Assembly: GCA_033852095.1 (NCBI GenBank)
Contig: JAWSVD010000045.1
Coordinates: 1-64,000 of the forward strand
Direction: 5' to 3'
Source: CALCKW01 sp033852095
GTDB taxonomy: Bacteria; Pseudomonadota; Gammaproteobacteria; CALCKW01
Length of the DNA: 64,000 nt
The notes beneath the pieces are model-generated. The model did not search any database. It was not told the DNA's origin and was given only the letters and a program-made list of their open reading frames with translations. A program made the translations under genes and the position numbers. Positions 16,375 to 23,987 of this stretch are shown piece after piece; the stretch's first letter is position 1; every line of letters starts with the position of its first letter.

Positions 16375-19095
16375 TCAGGCACTTTGTCGCTGCACTTCCT
16401 CGTAGCTCAGCAGGTCGAGGCTGTAGATCAGCAGCTCGATGTCTTCTGGGTCACGTCGGCTGGTGAAACCCAGGGTTTTCATCAGGTGTTCCATGGCCTG
16501 GTTGTTGCGCAGCACCGAACCCTCCATCTCCTGCAAACCGTGTGCTTTGGCGTGCTCGATGAGTTTGTGCATCAAGACTTTGGCCAAACCGTGGCCGGTC
16601 CAATCATCGCCCAGCGCGATGGCGAACTCGCAGCTGGTTTTGTCGGGGTTCTGGCTGTAGCGGGCCACGCCGATAAGCTCCGGCCCAAATTCGCCGGGGT
16701 GCATCAAGACCAGCGCCATCTCGCGCACGTAGTCAACCTTGGTGAATTTCGCTAACAGTGCAGGCGGCAAGGATTTGAGCACCTGCATGAAGCGGTAATA
16801 GCGCGATTGATCGGACAAGCGATCTTGGGCGAACACACGCAATTGCTCCCCGTCCTCGGGGCGGATGGGCCGCAGTTGTATGGGGGTTCCGTCCTTCAGC
16901 GCGGTCTGACTGACCCACTTGCTGGGGTAGGGGTGGATGGCCATGTGGCTGTAGTCGGTGGCTTCATGCGCGCGGCGTTGTAAGACCACGTGGGTGTTCT
17001 CGGCGATCACCCCGTCTGCGTCGACTAACAGGGGATCGATAGTCAGCGTGTGCAGCTTGGGGATCTCGCAGGCGATGTTGGAGACGCCGAGCAAGAAATC
17101 TCGCAACGCTGATTTGTCGACACCGGCAAAGCTGCGGTAGCGGTTGAGCAGCGGGGCGATGGACGGGTTTTCCAGTAGCCTGTCCACCAGAAAGCTATTC
17201 AGCGGTGGCAATTGCACCGCCTGTCCGCTGGCGCCTGAGAGGGTGCCAGATACGCCGACGGAGCGCAGCGATATGACCGGGCCGTACTGCGGTGTGTTTT
17301 GGATTTCCAGTGCGAATCGCCGTGCGCTGGGGCGGTTCAACATCGGGGTGACGATGATGATCGCTGGGTTACTGCCGTTGTACAGTCGGCAAAAGTTATG
17401 CAGCAATTGCTGGTAGTGCTCGCGCAGTTGTTGCTCGTCGTGGATGTTGAGCTGCACACCGTCCACTTCCGTGCGGTGGCTGACGCAGCTTTTGCACAGG
17501 GACAACGCCACGGGGTAGCCGAGTTGTTCTGCGTGTGCAACTGCATCGTCCGCGCTAAGCGCTTGGCGTGCTGCGTTGGTCGGCAGCTGGAAATGCTGCA
17601 GCAGCGCGTTTGCCTCTGGTAGGCGCATGACGCGGCGGCCCTCATCCAGTACGGCATCAACCATGGTGCGGGCATCATCCACGGCGGCTTGCTCGCGCCA
17701 GCCGCTGGCGTCCGGTACTTGCAGCAGTAGCTTTTGATTTTGCAAGTGTGTGCAGAGATAGCTGTAGCCGTTCGCCGCTGATTCAGGGGTTCTGAAAGTA
17801 GGGACCTTCTGCGACCGCAGCAGCTCGCGCGCCTTGCCTGCGTGGTGTTCGCCTAGCCAACAGGCCAGCACCGGCACCGAAATGCGGCGGCTGGCTGCGA
17901 TCAGCGCATGCGCCACCGTGCTGCTGTCGGTCCAGCCGTCCGGCGCGTGCGCAACCATGATGGCGTCTACCACTTTACTCTTGCCCAGCAGCTCGATCAC
18001 TTCAGCTTGTGTCTCGGCGCTGGTGTTACGGCCGCGCAAAACAATAGGGTTGCGTCGGGACCACTCAGTGCCCAGCAGGGCATCGAGCTGTTGTACGGTT
18101 TCTTCGGGCAGTTGTTGCAATGTATTGCGGCTGCTGGCGAGCTTGTCGGCGATGAGAGACGCGGGGCCCTTTCCATTGGCGACCACCGCGAGGGCGTTGC
18201 CGTTCAGTTTTATGTTGCTGCTCAGTATCTGTGCGGCAGAGAACAGTTCGCCAAATTTGTCCACCCGCACCGCGCCAGCACGGGCCAGCGCTGAATCATT
18301 GATGTGGTCGAAATTAAGCAGCTCGCCGGTGCGGTTGAGAGCGTCGCAGTATTGTCGGCCAGATTCTGGTGATTTCATCACCACGACGGGTTTGACCCTG
18401 GCGGCGGTTGACAGTGCGTTGAGAAATTCGCTCGCTGCGGGGATGTTGTCCAAGTAGATCAAAATAGCGTGTGTGCGGTGGTCGTGCAGCAGGTAGTCGA
18501 GCATTTCGCTGATGCTCAGATCACTCTCGCTGCCAGGCGTGATAATGGTGGAAAAACCGACGTTGTTGCTGTGCGCCCAATCCACAATGGCGCCGCACAT
18601 GGATGCCGAGTGCGATATCAAGCCGATATTGCCCTGCTGCAGGGGCAGGGATGCGGGGGTGAGAGTGAGCTTCGACCAGGTGTTGACCAGGCCCATGCAG
18701 CCGGGCCCCAACAAGCGCAAGCCCAACTTGCGCGCTTTGTTTGCCAGCTCTTCTGCGGTGGTGCCCCAGCGCCTGTTGGAGGCAAAGCCCTGTGTCATCA
18801 CCACCAAGTATTTGATGCCGCGCTGGGCGCAGTCTTCGATCACGCGCTCCACCGTGTGCACCGGGCTGACCACCACAGCCAGGTCTACCGCAGCGGGCAG
18901 GGCTTGGGCCGAGGGGTAGCACTTTTGATCGGCTATGCGGTGATAACCAGGGTTGACCAATAACAGCTCGCCCGCGTACTCCCCGGCAAGCAATGATTCG
19001 TGTACCCGCTGTCCGAAAGAGTGCCTGCGCGAGCTCGCGCCGATCAGCGCTATTGAGCTGGGTTGAAACAGGGGTTGCAGGTAGTGTTCGTGCAT
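16375..19095 (-). CDS. pat: Pat-type protein lysine acetyltransferase (NDP-forming acyl-CoA synthetase-like + GNAT)
   Basis: The 906-residue protein has the PatZ/YfiQ layout: a CoA-binding Rossmann domain (SIALIGASSRRHSFGQRVHE, residues 14-33), succinyl-CoA-ligase-like domains, an ATP-grasp domain (near 470-700) and a C-terminal GNAT domain (about 735-895, with HGLAKVLMHKLIEHA). In true NDP-forming synthetases a phospho-histidine sits in an SHTG motif. Here the matching place reads LNRTG, so the synthetase activity is probably lost, as known for Pat proteins. These enzymes acetylate and switch off acetyl-CoA synthetase and other proteins. The gene is divergent from an HDAC-family deacetylase gene. 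Confidence 0.9.
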   Translation of the reverse strand: MHEHYLQPLFQPSSIALIGASSRRHSFGQRVHESLLAGEYAGELLLVNPGYHRIADQKCYPSAQALPAAVDLAVVVSPVHTVERVIEDCAQRGIKYLVVMTQGFASNRRWGTTAEELANKARKLGLRLLGPGCMGLVNTWSKLTLTPASLPLQQGNIGLISHSASMCGAIVDWAHSNNVGFSTIITPGSESDLSISEMLDYLLHDHRTHAILIYLDNIPAASEFLNALSTAARVKPVVVMKSPESGRQYCDALNRTGELLNFDHINDSALARAGAVRVDKFGELFSAAQILSSNIKLNGNALAVVANGKGPASLIADKLASSRNTLQQLPEETVQQLDALLGTEWSRRNPIVLRGRNTSAETQAEVIELLGKSKVVDAIMVAHAPDGWTDSSTVAHALIAASRRISVPVLACWLGEHHAGKARELLRSQKVPTFRTPESAANGYSYLCTHLQNQKLLLQVPDASGWREQAAVDDARTMVDAVLDEGRRVMRLPEANALLQHFQLPTNAARQALSADDAVAHAEQLGYPVALSLCKSCVSHRTEVDGVQLNIHDEQQLREHYQQLLHNFCRLYNGSNPAIIIVTPMLNRPSARRFALEIQNTPQYGPVISLRSVGVSGTLSGASGQAVQLPPLNSFLVDRLLENPSIAPLLNRYRSFAGVDKSALRDFLLGVSNIACEIPKLHTLTIDPLLVDADGVIAENTHVVLQRRAHEATDYSHMAIHPYPSKWVSQTALKDGTPIQLRPIRPEDGEQLRVFAQDRLSDQSRYYRFMQVLKSLPPALLAKFTKVDYVREMALVLMHPGEFGPELIGVARYSQNPDKTSCEFAIALGDDWTGHGLAKVLMHKLIEHAKAHGLQEMEGSVLRNNQAMEHLMKTLGFTSRRDPEDIELLIYSLDLLSYEEVQRQSA

Positions 19096-19483
19096 TGGGC
19101 CGGGAGCTCTTCAACGGGTAGGGGCAATCATTGAGTCGTGGTGTGTGTTCCAGGCCCCTTCAAAGAACACCCACGCAGTGATGCAGGAAATAAACCAAAT
19201 GATTCGCTGAGTTAAAGCGCGATCTAGCAGCCGTATGTGAACAGGCAACCAAGGGGGTCATTGCAGTGCAACAAATTGAAGGGTAGCGCATGCAAAAGGG
19301 AAAGGAAATTGGCTTCGCCAAAGTCGCGCAGCATAGTGATGGTGTCGACTCGGGGCGGTGGAATAGTGCAGAATATCGTCGCTTAGGCATTGCGCGCTCT
19401 TGGGATTCGCCCTGACGGCCCCTGCGTACCGGTAGCGCTGCGATTTTCGCGATGCACAAAATTCGAATTTGAGGAAACCCCTG
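19096..19483. promoter_or_regulatory. Divergent intergenic region between pat and the deacetylase gene
   Basis: These 388 bases separate two divergent genes and must contain both promoters. No clear -35/-10 pair, operator dyad or small gene could be singled out. A leftward open stretch across it continues antisense into the deacetylase gene and is not considered real. Confidence 0.4.
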
Positions 19484-20413
19484 TTGGCAACGGCATATAT
19501 TACCCACCGGCACTGTCAGCTGCATGACATGGGCGAAGACCACCCCGAGGCACCGCGTCGCCTGCGCGCCATAGACGACGCGCTGTTGGCGCAACAGCTC
19601 TACGATTTTCTGCGCCATTTCGATGCCCCGCTGGCCACGCCAGAGCAATTGCTGCGTGTGCACCCCCAGCACTACCTGGATCATCTGGAGCGTCTGGCAC
19701 CCACGGATGCACAGGGCATTGTCACCATCGACGACGACACCATCATGAACAGCTATTCGCTGATCGCGGCCAAACACGCGGCGGGCGCGGGTGTGTTGGC
19801 GGTGGACACGGTGATCGCTGGTGAGGTGCGCAATGCCTTCTGTGCGGTCAGGCCGCCCGGCCACCACGCCGAGCGCGAAGAAGCGATGGGCTTTTGTTTC
19901 TATGGCAATGTCGTGGTCGCCGCCAAGCACGCCCTGGAGCACCACGGTCTGGCGCGGGTGGCGATCGTGGATTTCGATGTGCACCACGGCAACGGCACAG
20001 AGGATCTGGTCGAAGATGATGGGCGCATTCTGTTTTGCTCCAGTTTCGAGCAGGGCGCCTACCCCAATCGCTTTCGCGATGATCTAGAGGGTCAGCGCAT
20101 CAACACGCCCTTGCCCCGTGGCGCGGCGGGGCCCGAGTTCCGCTGTGCCGTGCAAGAGAGCTGGCTGCCGCAGCTCGATGCGTTCCAGCCGGAGATGATC
20201 TTCGTATCCGCGGGTTTCGATGCGCATGTCTTGGACCCGATGGCGGACTTGGCATTTGTGGAGGACGACTACCGCTGGATCAGCCACCAGCTCTTGGCCG
20301 TGGCTGACAAGCATTGCGGTGGGCGTTTAGTCTCCCTCTTAGAGGGGGGCTACGATCCGGCTGCGCTCGGCCGCTGTGTCACCGCGCACGTGCGCCCTTT
20401 GATGGGGCTGTGA
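19484..20413 (+). CDS. Histone deacetylase family protein (acetoin-utilisation/HDAC class)
   Basis: The 309-residue protein has the zinc-dependent deacetylase signatures: HDMGEDHPEAPRRLRAI near the start, RPPGHHAE with the His pair near residue 128, VDFDVHHGNGTED as metal site, SAGFDAH, and LEGGYD near the end. Such bacterial enzymes remove acetyl groups from lysines or small amines. The TTG at 19484 is chosen as start because a GAGGAAA site lies upstream and MATAYITHRHC matches the usual family beginning; an in-frame TTG 15 bases earlier is possible. Its position opposite pat suggests a reversible protein acetylation pair. Confidence 0.9.
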   Translation: MATAYITHRHCQLHDMGEDHPEAPRRLRAIDDALLAQQLYDFLRHFDAPLATPEQLLRVHPQHYLDHLERLAPTDAQGIVTIDDDTIMNSYSLIAAKHAAGAGVLAVDTVIAGEVRNAFCAVRPPGHHAEREEAMGFCFYGNVVVAAKHALEHHGLARVAIVDFDVHHGNGTEDLVEDDGRILFCSSFEQGAYPNRFRDDLEGQRINTPLPRGAAGPEFRCAVQESWLPQLDAFQPEMIFVSAGFDAHVLDPMADLAFVEDDYRWISHQLLAVADKHCGGRLVSLLEGGYDPAALGRCVTAHVRPLMGL

Positions 20414-20435
20414 GCGGCAGCGCTGGCTGAGTGAT

Positions 20436-20468
20436 GGCCAGTCCGTACGGGCGGTGAACGGACTGGCC
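20436..20468. terminator. Strong hairpin between convergent deacetylase and DUF1127 genes
   Basis: An 11-bp perfect stem, GGCCAGTCCGT / ACGGACTGGCC, with an 11-base loop lies between the two convergent genes. There is no long T-run on either side. It probably stops or trims transcripts from both directions. Confidence 0.55.
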
Positions 20469-20502
20469 GGACAGTCTAATTCAGGCTCTAGTCTTTTGGC
20501 CT

Positions 20503-20751
20503 CTAGCGCCAGCGTGTGTCGGGCAGATCACTGGCGGCGCGGTGGCTCTCTTTGTCGGCGTCAACAGGGTCCACACCGATGTCGCGCAACATCCGGAGCG
20601 GCAAGCCCGCCAATTCTTCGCGCTCTTTGATCACTTGTTGGCGTATCCGCTGGTGCTGTATCCACGCTGTGAAGGGCAGCAAATAGTCACGCACGTTGAT
20701 AGTGCCCGTCGGTGTGTGGCAGTGCTTGTCGTGGGTGGTTACACAATTCAT
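20503..20751 (-). CDS. DUF1127 domain protein
   Basis: The 82-residue product ends in the DUF1127 pattern: a basic helix followed by ELAGLPLRMLRDIGVDPVDA. Small basic proteins of this family have been linked to RNA-related and phosphate or carbon stress roles in alphaproteobacteria, but function here is unknown. The start at 20751 is supported by AGGAG five bases upstream; an ATG 15 bases further up lacks such a site. The ribosome-binding site lies inside the short inverted repeat GATAGGAGCTATC. The gene is divergent from a LysR gene. Confidence 0.8.
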   Translation of the reverse strand: MNCVTTHDKHCHTPTGTINVRDYLLPFTAWIQHQRIRQQVIKEREELAGLPLRMLRDIGVDPVDADKESHRAASDLPDTRWR

Positions 20752-20887
20752 GATAGCTCCTATCAATATAAGTGGTCTAAGTTGGTTAACATTTCACTGA
20801 TATTGACTTTATAGGCGATGGCAGCTATTAATAAAGTGAATTGTTTTGATGACAAACGTCACATTAATTGATAGGAGAGGTGCTCTG
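20752..20887. promoter_or_regulatory. Divergent region with mirrored leader sequences
   Basis: Both divergent genes carry the same leader core just before their start codons, ATTGATAGGAG: on the minus strand near 20757-20767 and on the plus strand near 20869-20879. The 136-base gap thus has an inverted repeat at its two ends that includes both ribosome-binding sites. The middle is AT-rich and must contain both promoters. A role in shared control is inferred. Confidence 0.45.
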
Positions 20888-21748
20888 ATGTCTGCAAAAC
20901 GTCATTTTGACGCGGTTACCCTGCGCAGTTTCGTCACGATTGTGGACTTGGGTAGCATGACCGCCGCCGCCAAAAAACTGCACTTGACGCAGTCGGCGAT
21001 CAGCATGCAAATAAAGCGGCTCGAAGAGGGCTTGGGCATGCCCGTGTTCGAGCGCATAGCGCGGGGCCTCTCCCCCACCAAAAATGGTGAGCAGTTGTTT
21101 CACTACGCACAGAAAATCCTCGCGCTCAACGATGAGGCCTGGGGCCGGCTGACCGCGCCCGATTACGCGGGCCAAGTGTCTTTGGGTGTGCCGGTGGATC
21201 TTGTAGACCCGCTGATCCCGCAGGTGCTGCGCGCCTTCAACCGAGATTGTCCTCGCGCCCGGGTAAAACTGCGCTGCTTTAACTCCCGCACGTTGATGGA
21301 GCTCTACGATGGCGGTGAGCTGGATATCGTATTGACCACGCAACGTAAGCCAAGGGTGGACGCGGACGTCTTGCGCTGGGAAGCGTTGAAATGGACTGGC
21401 GCGCGTGCAGGAGAGGTCTGGCGCCAGCGGCCACTGCCGCTCGCTTTTTGCAGCAACTGCGCCTTTCGTGGGGACGTGATTGATGCTTTGCAGGCGGTGA
21501 GCATCGACTGGATCGATACCACTGAGGCGGACGATGAAATTGCTATCTACGCCTCCATCGATGCCGATTTGGCGGTGGGGGCGGACATGGAACTCGCCGA
21601 GTTGCGCGGCCGGGAGGTGATTGAGCACGGCGGTGAGCTGCCTCAATTGCCGCAGTACGCCGTGGCGCTCTACGTGCGTGAGCGAAACGATGACAACCTC
21701 GTTGCTGCGCTGGGCACCGCATTGCGCGAGGCGTTTCTGGCGGGCTGA
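20888..21748 (+). CDS. LysR family transcriptional regulator
   Basis: The 286-residue regulator has a standard N-terminal helix-turn-helix (LGSMTAAAKKLHLTQSAISM and IKRLEEGLGMPVFER) and a substrate-binding-like domain. The start at 20888 follows an AGGAGAGG site; the frame is open 14 codons further upstream without support. Proteins of this type are often found beside DUF1127 genes and may control them. The effector cannot be predicted. Confidence 0.9.
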   Translation: MSAKRHFDAVTLRSFVTIVDLGSMTAAAKKLHLTQSAISMQIKRLEEGLGMPVFERIARGLSPTKNGEQLFHYAQKILALNDEAWGRLTAPDYAGQVSLGVPVDLVDPLIPQVLRAFNRDCPRARVKLRCFNSRTLMELYDGGELDIVLTTQRKPRVDADVLRWEALKWTGARAGEVWRQRPLPLAFCSNCAFRGDVIDALQAVSIDWIDTTEADDEIAIYASIDADLAVGADMELAELRGREVIEHGGELPQLPQYAVALYVRERNDDNLVAALGTALREAFLAG

Positions 21749-21891
21749 GCCGCTCATAGCCGACTTCGAGGCACCTTGTTAGGTGTGTGCTTTGAGTCCT
21801 TTCAACGTGCTGGGCGTGGAACTACGTATTTCTCTGCGGCGGTGTTTTTGGCAAAGTGAATTCCTCGTCAATGCACTTTGGGGAATTGCCC

Positions 21892-22650
21892 ATGAACACT
21901 TCACTAAAGTCTGTTGTATCACCGGGGCTTTTGTTTGCTGTCGCGTTGCTGCCCGCTGTTCACGCCGCCCCTCAGCATCTGCAGAGTGGTGCGGCACAAG
22001 TTCAGCTGATCGAACTCTATACCTCAGAGGGCTGCAGCAGCTGCCCGCCCGCGGACAAGCGCTTGTCTAAGCTCAAACACGATCCCGCCCTTTGGGTCGA
22101 GCGTGTCCCCGTCGCCTTTCATGTGGATTACTGGGATTACATTGGTTGGGAAGATCCCTATGCGGACGCCGACAACAGCAACAGACAGCGAGAGCATGAG
22201 GCGGCGGGTAATTTTTCCAGTGTGTACACACCTGGGTTTTTGGTGGATGGGCAGGAGTGGCGGGGGTTTTTCAGAGGCGCTCGGCTGCCCTCTCTTCAGA
22301 AAAGACAAGCGGGGCCCTTGTCCATCGAATACGATCAAGGGCAGGTTGTGGTGAATTATCAGCCAGTGATCAAAACCGATGAGAGCTTGCGGCTGCAACT
22401 CGCGTGGTTGGGCGCAGGTCTGCAGAGCTCAGTCTCTGCAGGGGAGAACAGCGGGAAAAAACTGTCGCATGATTTTGTGGTGCTGCAACGCCAGCAACAG
22501 ATACTGACGCCGCAGCAGGGGTATTCTCACACCGGGTTGTTTGTTGCCAAGGACTTGCCAGCGGCGGAGCAATACGCCTTGGTCGGATGGCTGGAAGAGA
22601 CAGCCACGGGGCGCCCAGTGCAGGCGGTTGGCGGTTGGGTAGAGCCTTAG
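21892..22650 (+). CDS. DUF1223 thioredoxin-fold secreted protein
   Basis: This 252-residue protein has a signal peptide (about residues 8-26, ending VHAA) and then the DUF1223 core: VQLIELYTSEGCSSCPPADK with a C-S-S-C redox-like pair, HVDYWDYIGWEDPYA, and YTPGFLVDGQEW. The family has a thioredoxin-like fold and is usually exported, but its reaction is unknown. The ATG at 21892 is preferred because of a GGGGAA site; the frame extends 12 codons upstream. No operon partner is seen: the next gene is convergent. Confidence 0.85.
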   Translation: MNTSLKSVVSPGLLFAVALLPAVHAAPQHLQSGAAQVQLIELYTSEGCSSCPPADKRLSKLKHDPALWVERVPVAFHVDYWDYIGWEDPYADADNSNRQREHEAAGNFSSVYTPGFLVDGQEWRGFFRGARLPSLQKRQAGPLSIEYDQGQVVVNYQPVIKTDESLRLQLAWLGAGLQSSVSAGENSGKKLSHDFVVLQRQQQILTPQQGYSHTGLFVAKDLPAAEQYALVGWLEETATGRPVQAVGGWVEP

Positions 22651-22680
22651 ATTGGCTGGCCGGTCATCAGCGGCTTAGGC

Positions 22681-23523
22681 TCAAAGTCCCAAGGGTTGAT
22701 GAAGCGCGTCAAACAGCTTCGGCTCGACGGCGATCTGTGTCACCACTGAGAGGTGGTTGCAGCCTGTGAGCAGCGCGATGTTCTGTTGCTCAGCACGCCC
22801 CATCATCTGTGAACCCATGTAGGCCTGTCGCTTAAAGTCTTCGGTTTCATCGGCACCTACGGCAAATTGAACGGCCCGCTCTGTTTTCTCAAAGCCGTGA
22901 TAACAACTCCACTGTGCAGTCTCGGCAGTGGTCATCTGCAGCTCTTCGGCGATAGGGGTGCTGCCCACTGCGAATACATCGAACACCGGCGAGATCAACA
23001 GCATGGCGGCGTCGCTGAAGCTGCCGTGCCGCGCACTCGCGGCTAGACCCCCGTGCCAGGCGAGATGCGCGCCTGCGGAGTGACCCGAGAGGATTGTACG
23101 GGGCCATGACTTGTATTGATCGAGAAAAAGAAGGGCGGTGGCCGTGTCGTCGACCAACTCCACTAGCCGGAATTCGGGCATCAGGCGGTATTCTATAATC
23201 GCGCAATCCCAGCCCCGCTCTAGATAGGGCTGTGCCATGAAATGCGATTGCTCACGGTCCATCATGCGCCAAAATCCGCCGTGAATAAACACAGCCAAGC
23301 CCTTGCTTGATGCTGTTGACCCGCACTGATAGAGTCGCAGGTCTTGGCGTGGATGGGGCCCGTAACTCAGTGTCTCGGCGCGCCAACCGCGATGGTCCTT
23401 GTCGCTTTCGAGCTGCTCGCCGAGCGCCTGCCAGCGATCCACCTCGGCGTGAAAATCAGGGATAGTCTCACGCAACATGTAGGCGTGGCTGAAATAACGT
23501 TTGGCGCTGTCTGTTTGCAACAT
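22681..23523 (-). CDS. Arylformamidase-like alpha/beta hydrolase
   Basis: The 280-residue hydrolase has the oxyanion motif HGGFWR near residue 80 and the nucleophile elbow GHSAGAH near 146. A late Asp and the His in GCNHLSV complete a plausible triad. The HGG-type layout resembles kynurenine formamidase and N-acylanthranilate amidases. It is the last gene of the 2-aminobenzoate operon, 50 bases after the RidA-like gene. A reasonable role is releasing 2-aminobenzoate from an N-formyl or N-acetyl form made from indole- or quinoline-type compounds. This is inference from context; an esterase role cannot be excluded. Confidence 0.7.
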   Translation of the reverse strand: MLQTDSAKRYFSHAYMLRETIPDFHAEVDRWQALGEQLESDKDHRGWRAETLSYGPHPRQDLRLYQCGSTASSKGLAVFIHGGFWRMMDREQSHFMAQPYLERGWDCAIIEYRLMPEFRLVELVDDTATALLFLDQYKSWPRTILSGHSAGAHLAWHGGLAASARHGSFSDAAMLLISPVFDVFAVGSTPIAEELQMTTAETAQWSCYHGFEKTERAVQFAVGADETEDFKRQAYMGSQMMGRAEQQNIALLTGCNHLSVVTQIAVEPKLFDALHQPLGL

Positions 23524-23573
23524 GGCTGTGCCTATGGGTGTCGATTGTGACCAGAGATAAGTCCGCCGCTCTC

Positions 23574-23987
23574 TCAGCTGCTCGGCAGCACGGCGGTTGC
23601 CTCTATCTCCACTTGTGCTCTGTCTTCCATCAGGGCCACCACCTGCACCATCGCCATGGCGGGGTAGTGCTTGCCGATGATGCGTCTATAGGCTTGGCCT
23701 ATACCTTTTAAATTCTCTAGGTAGGCTGATTTGTCGGTGATGTACCAGGTCATGCGCACCAGATGCTCGGGTCGTGCCCCACCGGCCTCCAGCACCGCAA
23801 CCACGTTGCTGAGAGTCTGCGCCACCTGCTCGACGAAGTCATCCGTCTGAAATTCATGCTGCTCATCCCAGCCAATCAAACCGCCTGTGTACAGCGTGGT
23901 TCCAGTGGCCGCCACGCCATTCGCATAGCCCTTAGGGGGCCGCCAATTTTTGGGGTGCAGTAATTCGTGTGGTGTGCTGCGTATCAT
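23574..23987 (-). CDS. RidA/YjgF/UK114 family protein lacking the key arginine
   Basis: The 137-residue protein has the RidA fold, with the ATGTTLYTGGLIGWDE opening, a QTLSNVVAVLEAGGA helix and the VEIEATAVL ending. Classical RidA enzymes hydrolyse enamines and imines using an Arg in a PAR(S/A) motif before the last strand. Here this place reads YPAMAMVQV, so the Arg is replaced by Met. The protein therefore belongs to a Rid subgroup of unknown reaction. It is in the 2-aminobenzoate operon, overlapping the ligase stop by 4 bases. The monooxygenase/reductase product is expected to be an enamine, making an enamine-related role attractive. Confidence 0.8.
   Translation of the reverse strand: MIRSTPHELLHPKNWRPPKGYANGVAATGTTLYTGGLIGWDEQHEFQTDDFVEQVAQTLSNVVAVLEAGGARPEHLVRMTWYITDKSAYLENLKGIGQAYRRIIGKHYPAMAMVQVVALMEDRAQVEIEATAVLPSS

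Noticed and set aside
19160..19987. Minus-strand open frame across the pat/deacetylase gap and into the deacetylase gene
   Set aside because: It runs antisense through conserved deacetylase motifs and lacks protein-like features in the gap.
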